Source: Brachybacterium tyrofermentans
GTDB taxonomy: Bacteria; Actinomycetota; Actinomycetes; Actinomycetales; Dermabacteraceae
Length of the DNA: 64,000 nucleotides
Direction of reading: 5' to 3'
Assembly: GCF_014897585.1 (NCBI RefSeq)
Contig: NZ_JABUXW010000005.1
Location: 1 to 64,000 of the forward strand
Positions 7,974-16,348 of the stretch are shown in pieces. Within the stretch, counting starts at the first letter, position 1; each line of letters starts with the position of its first letter. Made by a program: the position numbers and the translations under genes. Under the pieces are notes generated by a model. It saw only the letters and a list, made by a program, of their open reading frames with translations, was not told where the DNA came from and ran no database searches.

Positions 7974-8875
7974 CGGGCAGGGACCTCCCCGGGCTCGGTG
8001 CCGACGGTGATGGGGAGGCGCACGGCATTGCCCCACTCGGTCCAGGAGCCGTCGTAGTTGCGCACGTCCTCGAAGCCCAGCAGGTAGCGGAGCACGAACC
8101 AGGTGTGCGCGGAGCGCTCGCCGATGCGGCAGTACGCGATCACAGGGGCTGCGGTGTCGAAGCCGAGCTCCTCGCGGTAGATCGCCTCGAGCTCGGGGCG
8201 CGACCTGAAGCGGCCGTCCTCGGCGGCCGCGCGGGCCCACGGCACCGAACGGGCCGACGGGATGTGCCCGCCGCGCACGGTGCCCTCCTGCGGATAGTCG
8301 GGCATGTGGGTGCGCTCGCCGGAGAACTCCTGCGGGGAGCGCACGTCGATCAGCTGCCCGCCCAGGAAGTCCAGGACGTCCTCGCGGTAGGCCCGGATCG
8401 GGGCGTCGTCCCGCTGGACGACCGGGTAGCCGGTGGTGGCCGCCGGGGCGCCGTCGGCCGACGTCGTCATCTCGCGGCCCTCGGCCTGCCAGGCGGCGCG
8501 GCCGCCGTCGAGCAGGCGCACGTCGGCGTGACCGAAGAGCTCGAAGACCCACAGGGCGTAGGCGGCCCACCAGTTCGACTTGTCGCCGTAGACCACGACG
8601 GTGGTCTCGCGCGTGATCCCGGAGGCGTCCATGAGCTTCGCGAAGCCCTCGCCGTCGACGTAGTCACGGGTCACCTGGTCGTTGAGATCCAGGTGCCAGT
8701 CGACCTTCACAGCACCGGGGATGTGTCCCGTCTCGTAGAGCAGCACGTCCTCGTCGGATTCGACGACGACCAGCCCGTCGGTGCCGAGGTTGTCGGCGAG
8801 CCACTGCGTGGTCACGAGCTTCTCGGGGTGGGCGTACTCCTGCAGGGCAGGGGTCGGATCGGCAGGAACGGTCAT
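7970..8875 (-). CDS. Thiosulfate/3-mercaptopyruvate sulfurtransferase (tandem rhodanese)
   Basis: A 301-residue two-domain rhodanese. The inactive N-terminal domain (about 18-135) has the usual [20 protein letters not shown] and lacks the cysteine. The C-terminal domain (about 160-295) has the catalytic loop [12 protein letters not shown], whose Cys carries the persulfide. The loop sequence CRIGERS is closer to the actinobacterial SseA/CysA thiosulfate type than to CG(S/T)G mercaptopyruvate enzymes. It probably forms a persulfide for the SufE partner encoded next by a 4-bp overlap. A GAGAGGTG ribosome site supports the ATG at 8875. Confidence 0.9.
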   Translation of the reverse strand: MTVPADPTPALQEYAHPEKLVTTQWLADNLGTDGLVVVESDEDVLLYETGHIPGAVKVDWHLDLNDQVTRDYVDGEGFAKLMDASGITRETTVVVYGDKSNWWAAYALWVFELFGHADVRLLDGGRAAWQAEGREMTTSADGAPAATTGYPVVQRDDAPIRAYREDVLDFLGGQLIDVRSPQEFSGERTHMPDYPQEGTVRGGHIPSARSVPWARAAAEDGRFRSRPELEAIYREELGFDTAAPVIAYCRIGERSAHTWFVLRYLLGFEDVRNYDGSWTEWGNAVRLPITVGTEPGEVPAR

Positions 8876-9008
8876 GGAGACACCTCTCGAACGCTGGTTG
8901 GACTGCGGTCAGTCTGTCACCGGTGCACGGACCATGGGGAATCGGGAACTGCGCTGGGAGCGTACGGGGCGCGGGTGCCGGGCCCTTCCCTCGGAGTGCG
9001 TCAGCTCC

Positions 9009-9014
9009 TACGGT
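9009..9014 (+). promoter_or_regulatory. Leaderless -10 hexamer (TACGGT) for the VOC gene
   Basis: TACGGT fits TANNNT and is 6 nt from the ATG at 9021. No ribosome site is seen. Confidence 0.45.
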
Positions 9015-9020
9015 GGCCCC

Positions 9021-9443
9021 ATGGAGAACCTGGAGCAGGAACCCATCACCCCGAAGCTCGACCTGATCGTGCTGGACTGTCCCGATGCGATGGAGCTCGC
9101 GACGTTCTACGCGAAGCTGCTGCGCTGGCGCCTGGAGGAGGGATCGGACGCCGACTGGGCCACGCTCTCCCCGCCGCGCGGCGGCCTCACCCCCGAGAAC
9201 CCCGACGGCGAGGCCACCCTCGCCTTCCAGAAGATCGACGACTACCAGCGGCCCACCTGGCCCGGCGGCACCCACCCCCAGCAGTTCCACCTCGACTTCG
9301 CGGTGCCGGACATCGAGGCGGCAGAGCCCCGGGTCCTCACCCTCGGCGCCGCTGTGCACGAGCACCAGCCCTCGGGCTCGGGCAGCTTCCGGGTGTACGT
9401 CGATCCGGCCGGGCATCCGTTCTGCCTCGTCCACGGGGCGTGA
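9021..9443 (+). CDS. VOC (glyoxalase/bleomycin-resistance fold) family protein
   Basis: A 140-residue protein with one vicinal-oxygen-chelate module. The pattern LDLIVLDCPDAMELATFYAKLL near the N-terminus and FRVYVDPAGHPFCLV near the end are typical of the glyoxalase-like subfamily of actinobacteria. Possible metal or substrate residues include HLDFAVPDIEAAE in the middle. Members of this subfamily rarely have known substrates. It is divergent from the sulfurtransferase and has a leaderless-type promoter. The next gene on the same strand starts 175 bp later, so co-transcription is uncertain. Confidence 0.85.
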   Translation: MENLEQEPITPKLDLIVLDCPDAMELATFYAKLLRWRLEEGSDADWATLSPPRGGLTPENPDGEATLAFQKIDDYQRPTWPGGTHPQQFHLDFAVPDIEAAEPRVLTLGAAVHEHQPSGSGSFRVYVDPAGHPFCLVHGA

Positions 9444-9618
9444 CCGCGCCGGCAGACGTTGGGCCGTCGAGCCGCTGAGCGGGTCTCGCCGGGACGGGCG
9501 GGCGATGAACGGGAACGTCGGCCGAATTCCCGCGCGGTTCACCTCCGCGCCGCCGGCGGGTGGCCGCTCGCGCCTAGCGTGGCAGTGCTTCCACCGCCCC
9601 CGCCACCAGGAGCTCCTC

Positions 9619-10983
9619 GTGACCAGGACCGTCCCCACCGCCGATACCTCCTCCACCCCGCCCGCCGGGAGCCCGCGCGATTCCCGTCGGCTCGTGGTGA
9701 TCTCGGTGGACGCCATGAGCGTGGTCGATGTCCCCTTCGCCCGCACGCTGCCGAACTTCTCCCGGGTGCTCGCCGGCAGCTGGGGGAGCGCCGAGGCGAT
9801 CTACCCGACGGTGACCTACCCCAACCACACCTCGCAGACCACCGCCCGCACCGCCGCCGGGCACGGGATCTACGCCAACGAGCTCGTGCAGCCCGGGTCG
9901 CGCCGCCCCGACTGGTTCTGGGACGCCCGCGCGATCGCGGCGCCGACGATCTTCGACCTCGCGGCCGCGCAGGGACTCACCTCGGCGACCGTCGGCTGGC
10001 CGGTCACCGGCTGGTCCCCGTCCATCGACATCGCGGTCCCGGAGATCTGGGACCCGGCGGGTCTCGAGGCGACCCTCGCCGTGCTCCGTGACGCCGCCTC
10101 CGAGCGGGGCCGCGCCTACGTGGACGCCCACGCCGCCGAGATCGGCTGGGACTCGAAGCATCGCTTCGGCCAGTTCAACACTGCGGTGGCCGTGGACATG
10201 ATCCGCACCGACGCGCCCGACGTGCTGTTCGTGCACCTGGTGGATGTGGACTCCGCGCGCCACACCACGGGCCGCTTCACCCCGGAGGTGCGCGAGGCCT
10301 TCGAACGGGTCGACGGCTGGATCGGGGAGATCCTCGATGCGCTCGAGGAGTCCGGGGTCGCAGAGGACGCCAACGTCGCGATCGTCTCCGACCACGGGCA
10401 TGTCGAGGTGGGACGCTGCCTGCGGGCCAACAACCTGCTGGTCCAGGAGGGGCTCGTGCGGCTGGACGACTCGGGCGAGGTCGCCTCCTGGGACGCCTGG
10501 GTGCACGGCTGCGGGCTCACCGGCCAGCTCCACCTGAACCCCGAGGCCGAGGAGAGCGCACAGGACAGGGTGCTCGACCTCGTGGACCGCTGGGTCGCGG
10601 ATCCGGAGATCCCGATCGCCGCTTTCCACCCGCTGGCGGACATGCGCGAGGACTACGGCTACTCAGGTCCCTTCCTCGGCGTCCTCGAGGGCACCAGCGG
10701 CACCAACTTCCAGAACCTCTGGGAGGGCCGCTCGCTCTACGGGCGCTTCGACGACGACTACACCTTCCTCCTCAGTCAGCACGGACATCTGCCCGAGCAG
10801 GACATCCAGGCTGTGTTCGCCATGGTCGGGCCCGACATCGTCGAGGGCGGGAAGTTCTCCCGCTGCACCGTCCCGGATGAGGCGGCGACCTTCGCCCACC
10901 TGCTGGGCCTGCAGTTCCCCGAGGCCGACGGCGCCGCGGTCAGCGAGATCCTGCGCGAGCCGGCTCTGTCCTTGGCACGGTGA
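9619..10983 (+). CDS. Alkaline-phosphatase-superfamily phosphodiesterase (nucleotide pyrophosphatase type)
   Basis: A 454-residue type I phosphodiesterase/nucleotide pyrophosphatase homologue. The first metal Asp is in VVISVDAMS (residue 31), the nucleophile Thr in YPTVTYPNHTS (about T66), then LVDVDSARH and IVSDHGHVEVG give the later Asp and His ligands. The usual substrates are phosphodiester or pyrophosphate bonds; the true one is not evident. There is no signal peptide: the segment before the domain is Thr/Pro/Ser-rich. The GTG start follows AGGAG by 6 nt. The 3' end overlaps the convergent inositol-monophosphatase-family gene by 44 bp. Confidence 0.88.
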   Translation: MTRTVPTADTSSTPPAGSPRDSRRLVVISVDAMSVVDVPFARTLPNFSRVLAGSWGSAEAIYPTVTYPNHTSQTTARTAAGHGIYANELVQPGSRRPDWFWDARAIAAPTIFDLAAAQGLTSATVGWPVTGWSPSIDIAVPEIWDPAGLEATLAVLRDAASERGRAYVDAHAAEIGWDSKHRFGQFNTAVAVDMIRTDAPDVLFVHLVDVDSARHTTGRFTPEVREAFERVDGWIGEILDALEESGVAEDANVAIVSDHGHVEVGRCLRANNLLVQEGLVRLDDSGEVASWDAWVHGCGLTGQLHLNPEAEESAQDRVLDLVDRWVADPEIPIAAFHPLADMREDYGYSGPFLGVLEGTSGTNFQNLWEGRSLYGRFDDDYTFLLSQHGHLPEQDIQAVFAMVGPDIVEGGKFSRCTVPDEAATFAHLLGLQFPEADGAAVSEILREPALSLAR

Positions 10984-11761
10984 CCCCGAGGAGGGCGTCG
11001 AGCTCGCGCACGGTCTGCGGCTTCCCGACCACGATCAGCTCCCCGGTGGGGTCGGTGCGCAGCTCACCGCCGGACTCGACGGCGATCAGGGTGCCACCCA
11101 CGCGGTCCCAGATCTCGTTGCGATAGGCGACCATCGCGCCGAGATGGCCGGTGGCCAGCAGTCCCCAGTCCGAGGACGGCGCCCAGCTGCGCAGCACCCG
11201 CTTCGTGCCGCGTTCGAGGACGGCGAACAGGACGTTGCGCCGCGCGTCGTCGTGCCCGGTGTCGTACCCCTGGGTGAAGGCGATCGTGGTGCGGTCCAGG
11301 GGATCGGCGGCGCCGAGGTCCAGGCGGCGCGGCTCGTCGGCCTCGCCGTGGGAGAGCCAGGCGCCCTGCCCGGCGATCGCCCAGCAGGTGCGGCGGCGCG
11401 GGGAGTCGTGCACCACCGCCATCACCGGCTCCTCGCCCTCGCACAGGGTGATGCACACGCCGAACACGTCCAGGCCGAGGACGTAGTTGTTGGTGCCGTC
11501 CAGCGGATCGATCAGCCAGCCGTAGCGTGCTCCGGACCCGGCGCCCTGCTCGCCCTCCTCCTCGCCGAGGATCGCGTGCTCGGGGTAGTGCTCGCGCAGC
11601 ACGGCGACGATCCGCCGCTCCGCCTCGCGATCAACATGGGTGACGAGGTCCGAGCCGGCGCCCTTGGCCTCGACCTGGGCGCTGTCGTGCTCGGCGACGG
11701 CGAAGTCGCCGGCCTGGCGGGCGAGGCCGATGGCGAGTTCTGCTGCGCTGCGAAGATCCAC
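10940..11761 (-). CDS. Inositol monophosphatase family phosphatase
   Basis: A 273-residue Mg2+-dependent phosphatase of the IMPase/CysQ/histidinol-phosphatase superfamily. Metal-binding motifs are complete: ILGEEEGE (about E67-69), WLIDPLDGTNNYVLG (D85, D88) and WDRVGGTLIAVESGG (the late Asp at about 218). Family members act on inositol phosphate, histidinol phosphate, or PAP, and sequence alone does not separate them. In a mycothiol-producing actinobacterium an inositol role is plausible. It starts with GTG at 11761, 6 nt after a TACTGT hexamer. Its last 44 bp overlap the convergent phosphodiesterase gene. Confidence 0.88.
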   Translation of the reverse strand: MDLRSAAELAIGLARQAGDFAVAEHDSAQVEAKGAGSDLVTHVDREAERRIVAVLREHYPEHAILGEEEGEQGAGSGARYGWLIDPLDGTNNYVLGLDVFGVCITLCEGEEPVMAVVHDSPRRRTCWAIAGQGAWLSHGEADEPRRLDLGAADPLDRTTIAFTQGYDTGHDDARRNVLFAVLERGTKRVLRSWAPSSDWGLLATGHLGAMVAYRNEIWDRVGGTLIAVESGGELRTDPTGELIVVGKPQTVRELDALLGVTVPRTEPARAGSR

Positions 11762-11767
11762 TCGTCG

Positions 11768-11773
11768 ACAGTA
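11768..11773 (-). promoter_or_regulatory. Leaderless -10 hexamer (TACTGT) for the IMPase-family gene
   Basis: On the minus strand TACTGT lies exactly 6 nt before the GTG at 11761, and no ribosome site is present. Confidence 0.5.
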
Positions 11774-11806
11774 GCGGGGCGCGCGGGGAACCGCTGAGAG
11801 AACGCG

Positions 11807-12877
11807 CTAGGACGCGTAGGCCGAGAACTCCGCGCGGATCGCCTCGGCGGGCGCCTCCTCGGCGAGCAGCCCCTGCAGCAGCAGGCGGGCCTTGGCGGGC
11901 GGCAGGAGGCCGGCCATGATCGCGCCGGCGTCCAGCAGATCGACCTCGCTGCCCGGATAGGCGTAGTGGTGGGTGGAGGTGCCGCCGGAGGCGATGCGGG
12001 TCGCGACCACCACGGGCACGCCTGCTTCCAGCAGTCGGCGCAGGCGGGGCATCGCGGCGGGGGAGACGTGCCCCATCCCGACCCCGGCGATCACCAGCCC
12101 GGTGACGGACCCGGAGGGCAGATGGTCGAGCAGCTCGAAGTCGTCGTCCAGCCCGGCCATGAGCGTGGGGACCGACGGCAGGTGCGCGGAGGGAGCCACG
12201 GCGGACAGTCGTGCGACGCGTTCCGGCAGGGCCTGCAGGAGCCGCAGCTCGGCGCCGTCCACGAGGGCGAGCGGGCCCGACGGGGCGGAGGCGAAGGCCG
12301 AGACCGACCGCGAGGAGGCCTTTGTGACCTGGTCTGCCAGATGCACGTGCGCGTCGAACACCACGAGCACGCCGGCGCCTCGGGCCGACGGGTTCGACGC
12401 CGTGCGCACGGCATCGTGGAGATTGGCGGGGCCGTCGGCTCCCAGGGCGCTCGCCGGTCGCATCGCCCCGGTGAGCACCAGCGGCGCCTCGCGGTCCCAG
12501 TACCTGTTCAGGAAGAACGCGGACTCCTCGAGGGTGTCGGTGCCGTGGGTGAGAACCACCCCGTCGGCGCCGCCGTCGACCGCCTGCCGAGCCCGCTGAA
12601 GCACCTCGGCCAGATGACGTGGCCGGACATCGGAGGAGGAGACGTTCGCGATCTCATGCGCGGTGAGCTCCACCCCGTCGATCAGGGTGCTGGCCAGGCG
12701 CTCGCCGGCGTCGGCATCCGGGGCGGCGTGGCCGCCGTCGGCGCCCTGGGTCATGAAGATCGTGCCGCCCAGGGTCAGCAGGGTCACGGCCGACGGGGCG
12801 GGGGGCTGGGTGGCGGACGGCCGGGTGGCGGAGGGCGGCGCAGTGGAGGCGCCGGGAGCGCGGGACGTGCTGGTCAC
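11807..12877 (-). CDS. Asparaginase/glutaminase family protein
   Basis: A 356-residue protein of the bacterial L-asparaginase family, which hydrolyses asparagine to aspartate and ammonia. The first catalytic Thr lies in LLTLGGTIFMT (about T39), and the second motif VLTHGTDTLEESAFF holds the Thr-Asp pair (about 113-114). GAMRPASALGADGPANL also fits the family. By eye, the position of the catalytic Lys after this (TASNPSARG) is Pro, so activity or exact specificity is uncertain. There is no secretion signal; the first 28 residues are Ala/Pro/Ser-rich. The GTG start overlaps the stop of the upstream AHSA1 gene (GTGA), so the two genes form an operon. Confidence 0.85.
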   Translation of the reverse strand: MTSTSRAPGASTAPPSATRPSATQPPAPSAVTLLTLGGTIFMTQGADGGHAAPDADAGERLASTLIDGVELTAHEIANVSSSDVRPRHLAEVLQRARQAVDGGADGVVLTHGTDTLEESAFFLNRYWDREAPLVLTGAMRPASALGADGPANLHDAVRTASNPSARGAGVLVVFDAHVHLADQVTKASSRSVSAFASAPSGPLALVDGAELRLLQALPERVARLSAVAPSAHLPSVPTLMAGLDDDFELLDHLPSGSVTGLVIAGVGMGHVSPAAMPRLRRLLEAGVPVVVATRIASGGTSTHHYAYPGSEVDLLDAGAIMAGLLPPAKARLLLQGLLAEEAPAEAIRAEFSAYAS

Positions 12878-13650
12878 GACAGGTCCGGCTCCTCGCCGAG
12901 GTAGAAAGCGGCGGTGCGCACGGACGCCTTGCGGGCCGGCTTCTTGTCGGACCCGGAGGCGGCGTGCGCCTCGTACCAGGCGTCGGCCGTGGCGCGCGTG
13001 AACTCGGCGCCCTCGGGGGAGCCGGCGAAGGCGCCCAGATCTCCCATCAGATCGACCGACGGGTCCTGGAGGTGCAGGGCCAGCGCGTACAGCGCACCGT
13101 CCCAGCCGCAGCCGGTCGCGGCGGGCCCGAAGGTCGCCCAATGGGCGTCGGCCGGGACCGTGTGGCGCAGCTCGAAGCGGGTGCGCGGGCCTGCGGGGCT
13201 CGCGGCCTCGGTGCCGGAGTCGGCGTCGGCCGTCGCAGCAGGCTCAGCCGCATCCGCATCCGCATCCGCATCCGCATCCGCATCCGCATCCGCATCCGCA
13301 TCCGCGGTCGTGCTCTCGGCGTCCTCCACCGGAGTCACCAGCAGCTCCATCTCGCTGGAGCTCGCACCGATCTCCCAGGTCAGGAGCAGCCGGTGCGGGG
13401 CGTCGGCGGTGAGCACGGTGCCGCGGGTCTCCATATCGGGCAGCTCGAAGGTGCCGCCCTCGACCGCCTCGCCGCTCGCCCGTCCGAACCACACCTCGAG
13501 GTGGGAGCCGATGGTCAGGGCCGACCACAGCTCCTCGGGATCCGCGGAGAAGGTCTGCGCGAGGGAGACGGTGTTCCCGTTCTTGGCGGGCGTGACGGTA
13601 CGGGTGACCTCGGTCAGCTGGGACTCGGGGGTCGGGGCGGGGGATGTCAT
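12874..13650 (-). CDS. SRPBCC/AHSA1 domain protein with Asp-Ala repeat
   Basis: A 258-residue protein of the START-like SRPBCC fold (Aha1 N-terminal-like). Typical features are AQTFSADPEELWSALT near residue 30 and WATFGPAATGCGWDGALYAL in the second half. The domain is interrupted around residues 105-140 by an acidic linker of alternating Asp-Ala from a hexanucleotide microsatellite. A short Lys-rich stretch (DKKPARKASVR) precedes the end. Function is unknown; such proteins often bind hydrophobic ligands or act beside an ArsR regulator, but none is here. ATG at 13650 follows AAGGAG by 9 nt. It is the first gene of a two-gene operon with the asparaginase homologue. Confidence 0.85.
   Translation of the reverse strand: MTSPAPTPESQLTEVTRTVTPAKNGNTVSLAQTFSADPEELWSALTIGSHLEVWFGRASGEAVEGGTFELPDMETRGTVLTADAPHRLLLTWEIGASSSEMELLVTPVEDAESTTADADADADADADADADADAAEPAATADADSGTEAASPAGPRTRFELRHTVPADAHWATFGPAATGCGWDGALYALALHLQDPSVDLMGDLGAFAGSPEGAEFTRATADAWYEAHAASGSDKKPARKASVRTAAFYLGEEPDLS
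13250..13303 (-). repeat. Hexanucleotide microsatellite (GCATCC)9 in the AHSA1 gene
   Basis: Nine perfect GCATCC units (plus-strand reading) encode (Ala-Asp) dipeptides on the minus strand. Copy-number change alters linker length by two residues without shifting the frame. Confidence 0.95.
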
Positions 13651-13690
13651 GGGGCGTGCTCCTTCGTCGGCGGGGTTGTGGACCACTGTG

Positions 13691-14941
13691 TCAGGTCGTG
13701 GGGGTGCGGCGCACTCGCACGATGACCTCGGCGTGCTCGGTGTGGGGGAACATGTCCACGAAGCGTCCGGCGGTGATGCGCAGCGAGGGCATCGCCGCGA
13801 GGTCGGCGGCAAGGGTGGCCGGGTTGCAGCTGGAATAGATCACGTCGGCCACGCCCGAGCCCTCGAGCCAGGCGGCCAGCTCGGAGCCGATGCCGCGGCG
13901 GGGTGGGTTCACGACCACGACGTCCGGCGGACCGGCCTCACCGGCGGCCTCCCGGATCGCCCAGGCGGTCGCGTCATCGGCGAGGAAGGTCGCGGGGATG
14001 CTCTGCGCGGCCGAGGCCTCGCGGGCGCCGTCGATCGCCTGCGCCGAGACCTCGACCCCGATGACGCGGGCCGCGGGCAGAGCGCGCGCGATGTGCAGGG
14101 CGAAGCCGCCCAGGCCGCAGTAGAGGTCCCAGATCCGCGGGGCGGGCGCCGTGCCGAGGTCGACGGAGGCGCCGGCGGGAGCGTCGGCAGGGGTGTCGGT
14201 GGCCGAAGGAGCGGCACCCTCGTCCAGGATCTCTCCGATCCAGGCCGCGGCCTGCCGGTAGAGGTCGCCGGCCACCTCCGTGTTCGTCTGGAGGAAGGAC
14301 TGCGGGCGGGAGAACAGGGTGACGTCCCCGGTGCGCACGGCGATCGACTCGGCGCCGGCGAGGTGGATCTCCTGCTCGCCCTCGACCCTCGTGGTGTGGT
14401 CGGGGTGGATGTTCGCTGTGACCGCGACGACAGAGGGGTGCGCGGTCAGCAGGGCGGGCAGGTGCTCGCGGATCCGGCCCAGCGGCTTCTCGCTGCGCAG
14501 CACCAGGCGCAGCAGATGCTCTCCATCGGGAGAGGTGGTGACCAGGACGTTCTTGATCTCGCCGCGACGGCGGGTCACGTCATACGGCGGGACCTGCGCC
14601 CGACGGATCAGCACCTTCGCCCCCTCGAGGACCTCCTCGACCCCGCCGGGGTACAGCGGGCAGTCGCAGAGATCCGCGCTGAGCGCCTGACCGGGCAGGC
14701 CCAAAATCGGCTCCTGCGCGGTGCCGCCCACAGCCATCTTCCCGCGGGCGCGGAAGCCGGCCTCCGCGCCGACGATCGGCTCCTGCCAGGCGGCGCTCTC
14801 CATTTGCTGGTCGGCAGCCGCGAGATACGGGGCGAGCAGCGATTCGACGCGCTCGCGCCCCTCGGCGAGCTGACGGGGGCGGGGGAGGTCCAGGAGGGTG
14901 CACGACCTGCACTCCCCGGACTCGAAATGATGGCAGCGCAC
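13691..14941 (-). CDS. rlmC: 23S rRNA m5U747 methyltransferase, RumB/RlmC type
   Basis: A 416-residue SAM-dependent RNA methyltransferase that closely follows the E. coli RlmC plan. The 4Fe-4S cysteines are in CHHFESGECRSC at the start and in DLCDCPLYPGG (about 90). RNA-binding motifs FRARGKMAVGG and RPQSFLQTN precede the Rossmann domain (WDLYCGLGGFALH, motif I). The catalytic region has VVVNPPRRGIGSELA and the nucleophile Cys in IYSSCNPATLA. It methylates C5 of a uridine in 23S rRNA; the exact position is inferred from homology. A Pro/Ala insertion interrupts the region at about 230-260. The GTG start lies 6 nt from TAGACT, without a ribosome site. Confidence 0.9.
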   Translation of the reverse strand: MRCHHFESGECRSCTLLDLPRPRQLAEGRERVESLLAPYLAAADQQMESAAWQEPIVGAEAGFRARGKMAVGGTAQEPILGLPGQALSADLCDCPLYPGGVEEVLEGAKVLIRRAQVPPYDVTRRRGEIKNVLVTTSPDGEHLLRLVLRSEKPLGRIREHLPALLTAHPSVVAVTANIHPDHTTRVEGEQEIHLAGAESIAVRTGDVTLFSRPQSFLQTNTEVAGDLYRQAAAWIGEILDEGAAPSATDTPADAPAGASVDLGTAPAPRIWDLYCGLGGFALHIARALPAARVIGVEVSAQAIDGAREASAAQSIPATFLADDATAWAIREAAGEAGPPDVVVVNPPRRGIGSELAAWLEGSGVADVIYSSCNPATLAADLAAMPSLRITAGRFVDMFPHTEHAEVIVRVRRTPTT

Positions 14942-14947
14942 CCCCGG

Positions 14948-14953
14948 AGTCTA
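14948..14953 (-). promoter_or_regulatory. Leaderless -10 hexamer (TAGACT) for rlmC
   Basis: TAGACT on the minus strand ends 6 nt before the GTG at 14941. The same hexamer at the same distance precedes the GTG at 43765. Confidence 0.55.
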
Positions 14954-15166
14954 CGAGGCGCGGAGGGATCGCGGTGCGCATGCCGGGTCGTCTGTCGGGA
15001 CCCGGCGCTACTGTCGCAGACGGGTCACGAGACGCGGCTGCACTTCTTCGACAGAGGCCGCGCGGCAACCGGAACCGAACCCGGTGCCCGTCGAGGAAGA
15101 CCCGGCCGGAGAGCACCCGCTCGTCCGGTCAGGAGGCCCGGACGGGCCACGTCGGAAGGCCGATCA

Positions 15167-16276
15167 ATGCACCATGAGGACGAGACCGCTGCCCCTGCCG
15201 CCACCTGGCGCGACCAGCTGATCGAGCTGGACCTGCCGGGCGTCGGCCCGATCACCGCGTCCGCGGACCCGCAGCTGCTGCGCGACGCCGGCGATGTCGC
15301 ACACACTGCCGGCGCAGTGCACGCCGCCGATGCCGCACACGCCATGGACGCTGCCGACTCTGTGCACGCCGCGGATGCCGCCGACGAGGTCGCCTTCCGG
15401 CGGAGGCAGCCCACGACCCCGCCCTCGGTGGAGACGGTTCGCTCGACGCTGCAGGCCAGGCCGCCGCTCGAGCTCGAGCACACCTGGCTGGTGCTGCCGG
15501 CGCTCGGGCCCGTGCTGCCCACGCTCGCCCCCGATGGCATGGTCGTCGCCGATGTCAGCGGGCGCGAGAGCCCCTTCGAGGTACGAGTGCGGCCGGCGGA
15601 TGGCCCGGCGCGGCCCAGCCGGGAGGGCGCGCTCGCCGGGGCCCCGGTCGACGGGCGTCCGCGGTCGCCGCAGCCGCCCACGCGCACCTGGTTCCGTCGG
15701 CCCGTGGTCGCCGGGGCTCTGCGTCGCCGGGGCGGGCCGGTGGCGCTCGGCGCTCTCGTCGGCCCTCGCCGTGACTGGTTCGAACCGGCCGCCGCCGTGC
15801 GGGAGGATCTGCTGGCCGCGCATCCGGACCAGGCGCTCGAGCGGGCGCTGCTGATCGCGGTGGAGCACGGCCAGGCGGCGGTGCTGCGGATCGGGCCGGC
15901 CGGGCTGGACGTGATCCCCACCGGCTCCGATCCGCGGGTGCCGGCCCTGGAGGGTATCGAGCTGCTGGTCACGGCCCGGCCCGCGCAGTGCCCGCTGCAC
16001 GGACGCGACGGCGAGGGGCCCTGCAGGCCCCTCGGCGGCCCGTGGATCCGAGCCTCGCAGGAGGCCCAGGTGATGTGGGAGGCGCGGCGGTCGCAGGCGC
16101 TCGCCGTGCAGGACTGCGGCGTGTGCTTCGGAGAGGCGCTGCCCCCGGAGCCCGATCAGCCGCGCGTGCCGCGCCTGGCGCCCCGCACCCCGGTGGTGGA
16201 GATCAGCAGGCTCCACCTGCGCGGCGGCGAGATGGTGCGGATCGATCCGATCATCCCGCCGCGCCGGAGACGCTGA
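15167..16276 (+). CDS. Hypothetical protein with His/Asp/Ala repeats and a Cys-rich C-terminal motif
   Basis: I do not recognise the family. The 369-residue product begins with an acidic segment, then a stretch rich in His-Ala-Ala-Asp (about residues 45-70), an inner region LVLPALGPVLPTLAPDGMVV, and a basic middle. Near the C-terminus are two cysteine clusters, QCPLHGRDGEGPC and QDCGVCFGEA, that could form a zinc site. No membrane segment or signal peptide is visible. GGAAGG lies 7 nt before the ATG. It is divergent from rlmC with 225 bp of non-coding sequence between them. Confidence 0.65.
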   Translation: MHHEDETAAPAATWRDQLIELDLPGVGPITASADPQLLRDAGDVAHTAGAVHAADAAHAMDAADSVHAADAADEVAFRRRQPTTPPSVETVRSTLQARPPLELEHTWLVLPALGPVLPTLAPDGMVVADVSGRESPFEVRVRPADGPARPSREGALAGAPVDGRPRSPQPPTRTWFRRPVVAGALRRRGGPVALGALVGPRRDWFEPAAAVREDLLAAHPDQALERALLIAVEHGQAAVLRIGPAGLDVIPTGSDPRVPALEGIELLVTARPAQCPLHGRDGEGPCRPLGGPWIRASQEAQVMWEARRSQALAVQDCGVCFGEALPPEPDQPRVPRLAPRTPVVEISRLHLRGGEMVRIDPIIPPRRRR

Positions 16277-16282
16277 GAGCGC

Positions 16283-16345
16283 CCCGGATCAGGAGACGGC
16301 ACTCCGGATCAGACGAGCGTGCTCCGGATCAGAAGCGGCTGCTCA
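16283..16345. repeat. Imperfect short repeats between convergent genes
   Basis: Four copies of a CCGGATCAG-like core (the last is CAGGGTCAG) spaced by about 19-24 bp lie between the 15167-16276 gene and the DUF3817 gene. No clear hairpin or T-run. Confidence 0.5.
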
Positions 16346-16348
16346 GGG

